Notes: generated by a model not told the origin, from the sequence alone. A stretch of 64,000 nt of DNA from PALSA-1006 sp041660815 (GCA_041660815.1 JBAZVN010000001.1:186001-250000); one strand, 5' to 3'; shown: positions 44,652 to 53,173, counted from the first letter of the stretch. Translations and numbers: made by a program.

Positions 44652-44680
44652 ATAGTAGAATACCCCATTTTTTTAGTCAA
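44652..44680 (-). promoter_or_regulatory. isc operon promoter with a type I IscR-like site
   Basis: On the minus strand: -35 TTGACT (44680-44675), a 17-base spacer and -10 TACTAT (44657-44652). The overlapping stretch TTGACTAAAAAAATGGGG, then TAT, resembles the left half and the GGGTAT end of the type I IscR operator. The -35 overlaps the cysE stop codon. Confidence 0.75.
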
Positions 44681-45401
44681 CAATTTTATTCAAGTAATTG
44701 GGGTCAAATTTATCGGCTGTGGCACGCTCTTCGGCCACCCCCACACCCATTTTTTCCAGGTGCTGCAATATAAGTTCGATGCGCTGATCGACCGTGACGC
44801 TATGTCCGATTAGCCCGTGCAATGCCTTGGAAACCGGATCATTCTGATCATTGCCGATTCCGTAGGCATTAAATCCACCGGATTTTTTCACCTCGTCGAG
44901 AATGCGTGCGGGAATGCCTGCAGCAGTGGCCCCCGCCGGAACCTCGCGAACCACCACCGCGTTGGAACCGATTTTTGCACCGTCACCGATGAGAATCGGC
45001 CCCAGAATTTTTGCACCGGCACCAACAACAACGCCATTTCCCAGCGTGGGATGGCGCTTGCCTTCTTTCCATGAAGTTCCGCCCAAGGTAACGCCGTGAT
45101 ACAGCGTCACATCGTCGCCAATCTCGGCGGTTTCACCGATCACCACGCCCATGCCGTGATCGATAAAAAATCTCCGCCCGATGGTCGCGCCCGGATGAAT
45201 TTCCACACCCGTTAAAAATCGTGCGATGTGCGACAGCAGGCGTGCCAGCCAATACCAGCGCCACTTCCATAAACGGTGCGAAATCCGGTGCAAAATGCGC
45301 GCATGCACGCCGGGATAGCAAGTCAAAACCTCCAGCACACTGCGTGCAGCCGGATCGCGATCAAAAACGCTTTTTAAATCTTCTTTTATGTTTTTAAACA
45401 T
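44673..45401 (-). CDS. cysE: Serine O-acetyltransferase
   Basis: Forms O-acetylserine for cysteine synthesis. 242 residues. The left-handed beta-helix hexapeptide repeats include GATIGRRFFIDHGMGVVIGE and GNGVVVGAGAKILGPILIGD. The catalytic histidines are in DHGMG and LYHGVTLGG. It directly precedes iscRSUA, a conserved link between cysteine supply and IscS. Its start overlaps trmJ by eight bases. Confidence 0.96.
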   Translation of the reverse strand: MFKNIKEDLKSVFDRDPAARSVLEVLTCYPGVHARILHRISHRLWKWRWYWLARLLSHIARFLTGVEIHPGATIGRRFFIDHGMGVVIGETAEIGDDVTLYHGVTLGGTSWKEGKRHPTLGNGVVVGAGAKILGPILIGDGAKIGSNAVVVREVPAGATAAGIPARILDEVKKSGGFNAYGIGNDQNDPVSKALHGLIGHSVTVDQRIELILQHLEKMGVGVAEERATADKFDPNYLNKIVD

Positions 45402-46131
45402 TATTTTTCAGTTCTTTTTTGAGTTGCCCGTGATATTGCGTGGTCAAAGTCAGAATCCCCCGCAAAATATTTATCTCTTCCTGCTCCAATCGGGCGCGGG
45501 AATATAAACGCCGCAGCTTGTGCATCAACTTGGTCGGATGCTTGGTATTGATAAATTCAATTTCGACCAGCGTTTTTTCCAACTGCTGAAAATATGCTTC
45601 GACATGCTCCGCCGAGGCCGGATGCGTTTGCGGTGCGCCGCAATCCCCCTGCTCCGAGGCCAAGCGCAATTCATAACTGACCAACTGAACGGCAGCCGCC
45701 AAATTCAGGGAAGTATATTCCGGGCTGACGGGAATGCGCACCATGATCTGGCAGCGCGCCAATTCCTCGTTGGTCAACCCGGACATTTCCGTGCCAAACA
45801 ACAACGCCACCGGCTGCTGTGAATGCTGTATCAGCAAGGGCATCGCTGCACGCGGCGCCAATACCTCCTGTGAAATATCACGCACCCGCGCTGACATCCC
45901 GGCCACCATGACCACGCCGGTTAACGCCTCGTCCAAGGTCGAACAGATGATTGCATTGGCCAACACATCATCGGCGCCCGCCGCCATCGCGGTGGCCTGC
46001 GCATCGGGAAATAAACGCGGGTTGATTAAATAGAGTTGCGACAAGCCCATGGTTTTCATGGCGCGCGCCGCAGCACCGATGTTGCCGGGGTGCGTTGTGT
46101 GGCTGAGAATGACTCTTACGTTGTTTAGCAT
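45394..46131 (-). CDS. trmJ: tRNA (cytidine/uridine-2'-O-)-methyltransferase TrmJ
   Basis: SPOUT methyltransferase for position 32 of several tRNAs. 245 residues. HTTHPGNIGAAARAMKTMGL is motif 1, LLFGTEMSGLTNEELARCQ motif 2, and PEYTSLNLAAAVQLVSYEL motif 3 of the trefoil knot. It heads the trmJ-cysE-isc run, an order known from other proteobacteria. Confidence 0.95.
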   Translation of the reverse strand: MLNNVRVILSHTTHPGNIGAAARAMKTMGLSQLYLINPRLFPDAQATAMAAGADDVLANAIICSTLDEALTGVVMVAGMSARVRDISQEVLAPRAAMPLLIQHSQQPVALLFGTEMSGLTNEELARCQIMVRIPVSPEYTSLNLAAAVQLVSYELRLASEQGDCGAPQTHPASAEHVEAYFQQLEKTLVEIEFINTKHPTKLMHKLRRLYSRARLEQEEINILRGILTLTTQYHGQLKKELKNNV

Positions 46132-46296
46132 CGCTATTTATATAGATTTGTCGGCATAACCGGCCATTTGTCACTTAACCGGCAAGCTGGCAAGTGACTG
46201 GTTATGCGGATAATTATTTTTCCTGTTTATTCAAACCGCAATACCCATTAAAATGCGCGCTGAATTTCTCTTGCTCATTAAAAAGGTTTCGCTCTT

Positions 46297-47097
46297 ATGC
46301 ACCCCATGCTCAACATCGCGGTTAAAGCCGCGCGTCGCGCCGGCAATCTCATTCATCGTGCCGCCGACAACATCGATCATCTCACCGTCACCAAGAAAAA
46401 CAACGCCGACTATGTCAGCGAAGTGGATCGTGCCGCCGAGGACACCATTATCAAAACTATTTTGGATGTCTATCCGACCCATGCGATTTTAGCAGAAGAG
46501 AGCGGCACCCAAGGCGAATCGGAATTCGTTTGGATCATCGACCCGCTGGATGGCACCACCAATTTCCTGCACGGTGTTCCGCAATATTCGGTATCCATTG
46601 CCCTGCAACACAACGGCGTACTGACCCAGGCGGTGATTTACGACCCCACCAAAAATGACCTGTTTACCGCCACGCGCGGACGCGGTGCTTTCCTCAACGA
46701 TAAACGTATCCGTGTCAGCAAACGCGATGTTCTCGCCGACAGCCTGATCGGCACCGGCTTCCCCTATTCCAAAATGGATCACCTCGATGCGTATCTAAAC
46801 ATCCTGCGCGATGTCATTCAAAAAACTGCCGGTTTGCGCCGCCCCGGCTCGGCCGCACTGGATTTAGCCTGGACTGCAGCGGGCCGTTACGATGCATTTT
46901 TTGAAACCGGACTGAAACCTTGGGATATTGCAGCCGGATGCCTGATTATCACCGAGGCCGGCGGCATGGTCGGCGACTTGCAGGGCAACGAGGGTTACCT
47001 CAAAAGCGGCAACATCTGCGCGGGTAATCCAAAAATATTCGCGCAACTCCTGCAAGTCATCGGGCCGCATTTGACCGACAGCTTGAAGGGCAACTAA
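46297..47097 (+). CDS. suhB: Inositol-1-monophosphatase family protein SuhB
   Basis: 266 residues, Mg-dependent phosphatase. Metal motifs are LAEESGTQGESEFVWIIDPL (including DPLDGTTNF) and LKPWDIAAGCLIITEAGG. In E. coli SuhB also joins the rRNA antitermination complex. Divergent from trmJ. It is followed by a small GGGTGCA hairpin and mutS. Confidence 0.95.
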   Translation: MHPMLNIAVKAARRAGNLIHRAADNIDHLTVTKKNNADYVSEVDRAAEDTIIKTILDVYPTHAILAEESGTQGESEFVWIIDPLDGTTNFLHGVPQYSVSIALQHNGVLTQAVIYDPTKNDLFTATRGRGAFLNDKRIRVSKRDVLADSLIGTGFPYSKMDHLDAYLNILRDVIQKTAGLRRPGSAALDLAWTAAGRYDAFFETGLKPWDIAAGCLIITEAGGMVGDLQGNEGYLKSGNICAGNPKIFAQLLQVIGPHLTDSLKGN

Positions 47098-47114
47098 GGC
47101 CGGATGCATTGGTA

Positions 47115-47133
47115 GGGTGCATTTTATGCACCC
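47115..47133. repeat. Short palindrome GGGTGCATTTTATGCACCC
   Basis: A perfect seven-pair stem with a five-base AT loop between suhB and mutS. It looks like a small REP-type hairpin and could end suhB messages, but no T-tract follows. Confidence 0.5.
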
Positions 47134-47189
47134 ATCACGATAGCGCAAAAATGTAAAAAATCTGAAGTAACCATCACTCTTTCAAGCGC

Positions 47190-49796
47190 ATGACGACCGA
47201 TAAACAAACCCCCATGATGCAGCAGTATTCCCGCATCAAAGCAGAGCATCCCGACATGCTGCTGTTTTATCGCATGGGGGATTTTTATGAGCTGTTCATG
47301 GGCGATGCCGAACGCGCGGCCAAGCTGCTCGATATCACGCTTACCCAGCGCGGCTCATCCAACGGTCAGCCCATTAAAATGGCGGGCGTGCCGTATCACG
47401 CCGCCGAGCAATATTTGGCGCGTCTGGTAAAAATGGGCGAGTCCATCGCTATTTGCGAACAGATCGGCGATCCCGCCACCAGCAAGGGGCCGGTAGAGCG
47501 CAAAGTGGTGCGCATCGTCACGCCCGGCACCGTGACCGACTCGGCATTGCTCGAAGAAAAACGCGACAGCCTGCTGCTCGCCGTACATGAACGGCGCGGC
47601 ACACTGGGTTTGGCATGGTTGAATCTGGCTTCTGGACAATTTTTTGTATGCGAAACCGCCGCAAAAAATCTGCCCGCCGAACTGGAACGTCTGCAACCCA
47701 GTGAAATTCTCCACGCGGAAAATAGCGTAATCCAAACCGCTATTCATGCGGCAATCAAGACCTTACCCGATTGGCATTTTGAACTCGACACGGCGCGGCG
47801 CGCCCTGTGCCAACAATTTGCCACACTGGATCTGGCCGGATTCGGCTGCGACGATTTCAGCGTGGGGCTGGAAGCCGCAGGCGCATTACTCGGTTACGCC
47901 AAGCTCACCCAAGGCCAAGCCATCAGCCACATCCGCGCTTTACAGGTCTACAGCGCCGACCAATATGTGCGCATGGATGCGTCAACTCGGCGCAATCTGG
48001 AAATTACCCAAACCCTGCGCGGCGAACCCGCACCCACGCTGCTCTCGCTGCTCGACACCTGTGCCAGCAACATGGGCAGCCGTCTGCTGGCGAACTGGCT
48101 GCACCATCCCTTGCGCGAACGCGCTACGCTTAGAGCAAGACTGGATGCGGTCGACAAGCTAGGCGAGCTATTTCGCACCGTACACGACCACCTCAAACCC
48201 TGTGTGGATGTAGAACGCATCACCGCCCGCATCGCCCTGCGCAGCTCAAGACCGCGCGACCTCTCCGGCCTGCGAGATACGCTGCTCAGCTTGCCGCAAT
48301 TGCATACCGAACTTGTAGGTCGGGTTGTAACCCGACACGAAAATAATGAAGTCGGGTTACAACCCGACCTACAAAACCATTCGCTCATTGCGATACTCGC
48401 AGATGCCTTGCGCGCCGATGCCCATCTGGTTTCCATCCTGCATACTTCATTGAAAGCCGAACCATCCTCCGTGCTGCGTGAAGGCGGTGTCATCGCCGAT
48501 GGCTTCGATGCCGAATTGGATGAGTTGCGCGGCATCCAAACCAACTGCGGCGATTTCCTGCTCGCACTGGAAATCCGCGAACGCGCCCGCACCGGCATCA
48601 CCACATTGAAAGTGGAATACAACCGCGTGCACGGTTTCTACATCGAAGTAAGCATCGCCCAATCAGTCAATGTGCCGGACGATTATCGTCGCCGCCAGAC
48701 GCTGAAGAATGCCGAGCGCTACATCACGCCGGAACTGAAAGCCTTTGAAGATAAAGCACTTTCCGCCAACGACCGCGCACTGGCACGCGAAAAATTCCTC
48801 TACGAACAACTGCTCGACCAACTCGCACCGTACATTCCGCAACTGCAACGCATCGCCACTGCCATTGCCGAACTGGACGTGCTCGCCACCTTCGCCGAAC
48901 GTGCCGCCACGCTGAATTTTAGCGCACCGCAATTCAGCAACGACGCGCAGATCAACATCATCAAAGGCCGCCATCCGGTGGTGGAAGCGCAGGTCACCGC
49001 AAATGGCGGGGGACAGTTCACGCCGAACGACACCGTGCTCAACGACGCGCGACGCACGCTACTGATCACCGGCCCCAACATGGGCGGTAAGTCCACCTAC
49101 ATGCGTCAGGTCGCCATCATCGCGCTGCTCGCGCACGTCGGCTGCTTCGTCCCCGCACAAGCAGCGGTGCTGGGCGAAATCGACCAGATATTTACGCGCA
49201 TCGGTGCGTCAGATGACTTGGCCAGTGGTCGCTCAACCTTCATGGTCGAAATGACCGAAGCCGCCAACATCCTGCACAACGCCACCGACAAGAGTTTGGT
49301 GCTGGTGGACGAAATCGGGCGCGGCACCAGCACCTTCGACGGCCTCGCCTTGGCCTACGCCATCGCGCGTCACCTGCTGGAAAAGAACCGCAGCTACACC
49401 CTGTTCGCCACCCACTATTTCGAGCTCACGCGACTCAGTGATGAATTCGCGCAACTCGCCAACGTCCACCTCGCCGCCATCGAACACCAGCACCGCATCG
49501 TGTTCCTGCACAGCGTAAACGAAGGAGCGGCGAGCCAAAGCTACGGACTGCAAGTCGCGGCTTTAGCCGGCGTGCCCAACGATGTGATTCGTACTGCTAA
49601 AAAACAACTGCGCTCACTGGAACAAAACAGCGCCGCGCAGAATCCGCAGGGGGATTTGTTTGACCAGCGGCCAGCGGTGATGGCAGAAGAGCCGGAAGAG
49701 CATCCACTGGTTGCCGCACTGCGCGACTTGCAGCCGGATGAGATGAGTCCGAAGGAAGCGCTGGAGAGGATATATCAGTTGAAGAAGCTGATATAA
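47190..49796 (+). CDS. mutS: DNA mismatch repair protein MutS
   Basis: 868 residues. The mismatch-reading domain has LFYRMGDFYELFMGDAERAA with the F-x-E motif. The ATPase has TGPNMGGKSTYMRQVA (about 627), LVLVDEIGRGTSTFDGLALA and ATHYFELTRL. The C-terminal tetramer tail (HPLVAALRDLQPDEMSPKEA) is present. Residues about 375-395 (ELVGRVVTRHENNEVGLQPD) are encoded by an inserted palindrome and have no counterpart in ordinary MutS. The last 370 bp are repeated at 50389-50758. The reading frame is open throughout. Confidence 0.97.
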   Translation: MTTDKQTPMMQQYSRIKAEHPDMLLFYRMGDFYELFMGDAERAAKLLDITLTQRGSSNGQPIKMAGVPYHAAEQYLARLVKMGESIAICEQIGDPATSKGPVERKVVRIVTPGTVTDSALLEEKRDSLLLAVHERRGTLGLAWLNLASGQFFVCETAAKNLPAELERLQPSEILHAENSVIQTAIHAAIKTLPDWHFELDTARRALCQQFATLDLAGFGCDDFSVGLEAAGALLGYAKLTQGQAISHIRALQVYSADQYVRMDASTRRNLEITQTLRGEPAPTLLSLLDTCASNMGSRLLANWLHHPLRERATLRARLDAVDKLGELFRTVHDHLKPCVDVERITARIALRSSRPRDLSGLRDTLLSLPQLHTELVGRVVTRHENNEVGLQPDLQNHSLIAILADALRADAHLVSILHTSLKAEPSSVLREGGVIADGFDAELDELRGIQTNCGDFLLALEIRERARTGITTLKVEYNRVHGFYIEVSIAQSVNVPDDYRRRQTLKNAERYITPELKAFEDKALSANDRALAREKFLYEQLLDQLAPYIPQLQRIATAIAELDVLATFAERAATLNFSAPQFSNDAQINIIKGRHPVVEAQVTANGGGQFTPNDTVLNDARRTLLITGPNMGGKSTYMRQVAIIALLAHVGCFVPAQAAVLGEIDQIFTRIGASDDLASGRSTFMVEMTEAANILHNATDKSLVLVDEIGRGTSTFDGLALAYAIARHLLEKNRSYTLFATHYFELTRLSDEFAQLANVHLAAIEHQHRIVFLHSVNEGAASQSYGLQVAALAGVPNDVIRTAKKQLRSLEQNSAAQNPQGDLFDQRPAVMAEEPEEHPLVAALRDLQPDEMSPKEALERIYQLKKLI
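48313..48374. repeat. REP-like palindrome inserted in frame inside mutS
   Basis: Perfect 24-base inverted arms (48313-48336 and 48351-48374) around a 14-base spacer. Each arm contains its own smaller palindrome GTCGGGTTGTAACCCGAC, so a cruciform or two-level hairpin can form. The core GTAGGTCGGGTT matches dispersed intergenic repeats known in many proteobacteria. Here it adds about 21 codons to mutS without a stop or frameshift. Confidence 0.92.
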
Positions 49797-49854
49797 CGAA
49801 GCCGCTGGACAACAGTGCTAAACTGTCATCAAATTATCCGCCTCAATCAACGAT

Positions 49855-50136
49855 ATGGAATGTAATACGTTGCACTTTTCCCGTCACGCTTTCGAGCGCA
49901 TGTTCCAGCGTGGAGTTGAGCCGTCAGCAGTTGCGCGTATCGTTGCAGAAGCGGAAGTTATTATTGAATATCCAGATGACAAGCCATTCCCCAGCGCCCT
50001 GTTGCTGGGCTTTTATGGCAAACAAGCGATACATGCCGTGGTCGCGCGATCCGCAGATGGCGAATGCCAACTGGTCACTATCTACTGGCCCGATCCGGCG
50101 ATTTGGGACGAGACGTTCAAGCGAAGGAGAACATGA
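49855..50136 (+). CDS. DUF4258 protein, probable toxin
   Basis: A 93-residue protein: HFSRHAFERMFQRGVEPSAV, VIIEYPDDKPFPSALLLGF and LVTIYWPDPAIWDETF match DUF4258, a RelE/MqsR-like fold often encoded next to YgiT-type zinc-finger antitoxins. It lies between the two copies of the mutS tail, 58 bases after the mutS stop. The toxin-first order resembles mqsRA. Its stop overlaps the first antitoxin ATG. Toxic activity is inferred. Confidence 0.8.
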   Translation: MECNTLHFSRHAFERMFQRGVEPSAVARIVAEAEVIIEYPDDKPFPSALLLGFYGKQAIHAVVARSADGECQLVTIYWPDPAIWDETFKRRRT

Positions 50137-50360
50137 TGAAATGCACGATCTGCAAGACCGGAGAAACCAACCCCGGCACAACTACCGTCACACTGCAACG
50201 CGACAACAGCGTGGTCGTCATGCGCGACGTACCTGCCGAAATCTGTGAGAACTGCGGAGAGTATTACCTGAGTGAACACATCGCTAGTCGCGTGTATGCC
50301 GATGCTGATGCGACCGCGCGACGACATGTGGAAGTGGAAATTCAAAGGTATGCGGCTTAA
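50136..50360 (+). CDS. YgiT/MqsA-type zinc-finger antitoxin
   Basis: 74 residues. Two Cys pairs, CTICKTG and CENCGEYYL, form the zinc finger of YgiT/MqsA N-terminal domains, with the family pattern VVMRDVPAEICENCG. No C-terminal HTH is present, so this is the short form. Two ATGs are adjacent (50133 and 50136). I chose 50136 for its better distance to AAGGAGA. Partner of the DUF4258 gene. Confidence 0.8.
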   Translation: MKCTICKTGETNPGTTTVTLQRDNSVVVMRDVPAEICENCGEYYLSEHIASRVYADADATARRHVEVEIQRYAA

Positions 50361-50388
50361 ATAATATCGTGGTCTGTCCCTGAATATC

Positions 50389-50758
50389 CACGCGACTCAG
50401 TGATAAATTCGCGCAACTCGCCAACGTCCACCTCGCCGCCATCGAACACCAGCACCGCATCGTGTTCCTGCACAGCATAAACGAAGGAGCGGCGAGCCAA
50501 AGCTACGGCCTGCAAGTGGCCGCCTTAGCCGGTGTGCCCAACGACGTAATCCGTACTGCCAAAAAACAACTGCGCTCGCTGGAACAAAACAGTGCCGCGC
50601 AGAACCCGCAGGGTGATTTGTTTGACCAGAGGCCTGTTATTAAAGAAGAAGAACCGGAAGAGCATCCGCTACTTGCGGCGCTGCGCGATTTGCAGCCGGA
50701 TGAGATGAGTCCGAAGGAAGCGCTGGAGAGGATTTATCAATTGAAGAAGCTAATGTAG
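50389..50758 (+). pseudogene. Second, diverged copy of the mutS 3' end (5'-truncated)
   Basis: 370 bp aligned without gaps to 49427-49796, with about 36 differences by hand count. Most are at third codon positions, and the frame is open from the break to its own stop (TAG). It encodes the last 122 residues of MutS, ending EALERIYQLKKLM. It has no start or ribosome site. Homology begins abruptly at CACGCGACTCAG after 28 bases of unrelated sequence that follow the antitoxin stop. The pattern of changes shows it evolved as part of a working mutS before the duplication. Confidence 0.92.
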
Positions 50759-50793
50759 TCTGATCGCGCTATTAATCATTTATAGGAAAAGAT

Positions 50794-52401
50794 ATGAAAA
50801 AAACTCAGATTACTATCAAAAACTATAGATGCTTTGATGATGCCCACCCGGCCAGAATTGAAATTGATAATGGAATAATTAGCTTCACCGGCCCTAATAA
50901 CTCGGGAAAATCATCTCTGCTAAAAATGTTTCGGGAATTCAGAAATATTTGGCAGGAACTTTCCACTCCTGCATTAATCGTCCTGTTTGCAGCTTCAAAA
51001 CGCATATCGTTTTCGACTGAATTCATCAATGATCCACTCGAAATATTTTCCGACTCGAACAGTCGCGCAATTTCAATTGAGTTCGAAATTGAAACCAACG
51101 AATCAGATAACTTAAACCTTGATCCACCTCACTTATTCTCCAACAAGCTAAGAATATCTGCCGAAAGAAACCAACCATCGATTTGGAAGTTAGAGTTGTT
51201 TTCAAAAACGAAGGGGCTGTTGTCACTAGATGAGAATCGCATGCAACAAGCAGGCGATATTTTGCTAATCACAATTGGAGGCAATATTCATCAGGTTTTC
51301 ACCGAAGAATTAGCCAGCATTTTCTCCTCACTACATAAAAGCCTTTATATCGGCCCATTTCGAAACGCAATCAATGTCGGAGCTACAAATTATTACGACA
51401 TCCAAATTGGGGAAGGTTTTATCAATACTTGGAATAGCTGGAAGACAGGTCACATAAAATTTCAAAATTTAGCCATATCCAAAATTACTGAAGATATTCG
51501 CCATATTTTTGGCTTTAATAGTTTAGAAATTACTGCATCAACACAACTAAAGACACTGCAAATAAATATCAATAACAAATCATACAAACTGACTGAGGTT
51601 GGTTCCGGGCTTGCTCAATTTATTGTTGTATTTGGCAGCGCTCTAATTAACGACCCAGACATTATTCTGATTGATGAGCCTGAATTGAATCTTCATCCAT
51701 CCTTACAAATTGACTTCACCACAACTCTCGCAAAATATGCAAGAGAGGCCACCTTAATGGCAACTCATTCGATAGGTCTTGCAAGATCAGTCTCCGAGCA
51801 TATTTACAGCTTCCAGCGAAGCAATAATCACGTATTAGTTTCTCCATTTGAAAAAACATTCGGCTATAGCGAGTTCTTGGGCGAAATGAGCTTCTCCTCT
51901 TATCGCGAAATGGGTTTTGATAAATTGCTATTGGTCGAAGGAACCACGGATGTAAAAACAATTCAGCAATTTCTCAGAAAGCAAAATAAGGATCATAGAA
52001 TCGTCGTGCTGCCTTTGGGCGGAGACTCATTGAGTACAGGGAACGCCGAACATGAGCTCGCCGAACTGAAACGTCTTTCGACGAATATCGCTGTGCTAGT
52101 TGATAGCGAAAAGACAATCCAAAATGGCGCTCCCGCAAAAAAACGGCAAGATTTTTTTGAAGTGTGCATCAAGCTCGGCTTCAAAGTACACATGACAGAA
52201 CGCAGGGCAACTGAAAATTATTTGACTGATGCGGCAGTCAAAGAGGTAATCGGCGACAAATATCGTGCCCTTAATACTTTTGAGCGTTTAGAGGATGCAC
52301 CACTGGGCTGGAAAAAAGCTGAGAATTGGCGAATCGCAAATTCAATGTCTTGGGAAGACATTGCCGAAACTGATGTAGGGAAATTTATTGAAAGCCTTTA
52401 A
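50794..52401 (+). CDS. OLD-like ATPase with TOPRIM domain (probable defence nuclease)
   Basis: 535 residues. The N-terminal ABC/SMC-type ATPase has Walker A GPNNSGKSSLL (33-43), the signature region LTEVGSGLAQFIVVFGSAL, and Walker B IILIDEPELNLHPSLQ (about 289), then MATHSIGLA. The C-terminal TOPRIM domain has LLLVEGTTDVKTIQQFL (about 378) and IAVLVDSEKT (about 435), giving the acidic residues. This layout is that of OLD-family nucleases, including stand-alone antiphage types and the GajA subunit. No UvrD-like GajB follows. Base composition is clearly more AT-rich than the neighbours, indicating transfer. It starts 35 bases after the duplicated mutS tail. Confidence 0.82.
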   Translation: MKKTQITIKNYRCFDDAHPARIEIDNGIISFTGPNNSGKSSLLKMFREFRNIWQELSTPALIVLFAASKRISFSTEFINDPLEIFSDSNSRAISIEFEIETNESDNLNLDPPHLFSNKLRISAERNQPSIWKLELFSKTKGLLSLDENRMQQAGDILLITIGGNIHQVFTEELASIFSSLHKSLYIGPFRNAINVGATNYYDIQIGEGFINTWNSWKTGHIKFQNLAISKITEDIRHIFGFNSLEITASTQLKTLQININNKSYKLTEVGSGLAQFIVVFGSALINDPDIILIDEPELNLHPSLQIDFTTTLAKYAREATLMATHSIGLARSVSEHIYSFQRSNNHVLVSPFEKTFGYSEFLGEMSFSSYREMGFDKLLLVEGTTDVKTIQQFLRKQNKDHRIVVLPLGGDSLSTGNAEHELAELKRLSTNIAVLVDSEKTIQNGAPAKKRQDFFEVCIKLGFKVHMTERRATENYLTDAAVKEVIGDKYRALNTFERLEDAPLGWKKAENWRIANSMSWEDIAETDVGKFIESL

Positions 52402-52890
52402 GACTCGACAGCTATAGAGTCGCCAACGATGAGCCAAAGAACACAACAATAGTGTACGCACCACGATTTCCATTGTTACTCATCTAGCTGCTCTGGTATA
52501 AATTGCCACCGCACCATCGACCAAGGATTTGCGAAATGGAAGCAAATGCGCGGAGTCAGGTCTTGCAAACACACATCCTAGAAGACGCAAAAAGTACTAA
52601 AGGAGCCAGAGTCGAATATGTTTTGCACCTATATCGCCATTTGCTAACAGTTAGCTTTCGCTTCTTGCAGCACATCAAGCAAGTCAGGCTTGCTTGATGC
52701 AACAACCGCATCGCGCAGATGTTTGTGATGAGAGAACGAGCAAAGTTTGCTCCCCCTACCCCCTGCCTCATCCCCCAAAGACCCTACCACCCGTACCCAT
52801 TTTTATCGTCAATCCGGAGGCATATAATCGATTCCGATGGTGCGGCGATGCCTGTCCATCCTTGTCGTTTAATGAGTGAAGGAGAAGATC
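52402..52890. other. 489-bp stretch without a convincing gene
   Basis: Short open frames here have no family resemblance. A perfect hairpin, CATCAAGCAAG / CTTGCTTGATG with a 5-base loop, lies at 52673-52699. It has no T-tract. Otherwise I see only low-information sequence between the defence-like gene and the small HMA-like gene. Confidence 0.5.
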
Positions 52891-53121
52891 ATGAACACTG
52901 TAGACATGATGATCCACGTGCATTCGGAACTAGATACACAGATAAGAACGGATTTGGAAAGAAAACTGATGGGGCGTGTGGGCGTTGATTGTGCGGAATT
53001 CGAACACAAGCAGCACCCGCATTCGATAATGGTGAAGTACGATCCGGACGCGATTGAGGGAATGACTATCCTGCAGATGGTTCGCAAAGTCGATCCGATC
53101 GCATCAATGGTGGGGTTGTAG
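52891..53121 (+). CDS. Small HMA-fold-like protein lacking CxxC
   Basis: 76 residues starting MNTVDMMIHVHSELD with GAAGGAG seven bases upstream; an ATG at 52876 would precede that site. The length, the beta-alpha-beta spacing and SIMVKYDPDAIEGMTILQMV resemble heavy-metal-associated (ferredoxin-like) domains, but the metal-binding CxxC is replaced. The only cysteine is in GVDCAEFEHKQHPHS. Function unknown; a DNA, metal or partner-protein binding role cannot be told from sequence. Followed by a good terminator, so it is a monocistronic unit. Confidence 0.65.
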   Translation: MNTVDMMIHVHSELDTQIRTDLERKLMGRVGVDCAEFEHKQHPHSIMVKYDPDAIEGMTILQMVRKVDPIASMVGL

Positions 53122-53173
53122 TTTTTCCTGCCGGAATCCCAAAGTCTAACTTTCCAATTGTGTTTGGTATCAA

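Noticed and set aside
46132..46296. Imperfect hairpin between trmJ and suhB as a regulator site
   Set aside because: CATAACC and GTCACTT arms pair only partly, and no known operator is recognised.
50462..50758. Independent 98-residue gene starting at GTG
   Set aside because: It is the tail of MutS without ribosome site or start; part of the duplicated segment.
52503..52697. 64-residue open frame after the OLD-like gene
   Set aside because: No family resemblance, no ribosome site, and it contains a perfect hairpin.
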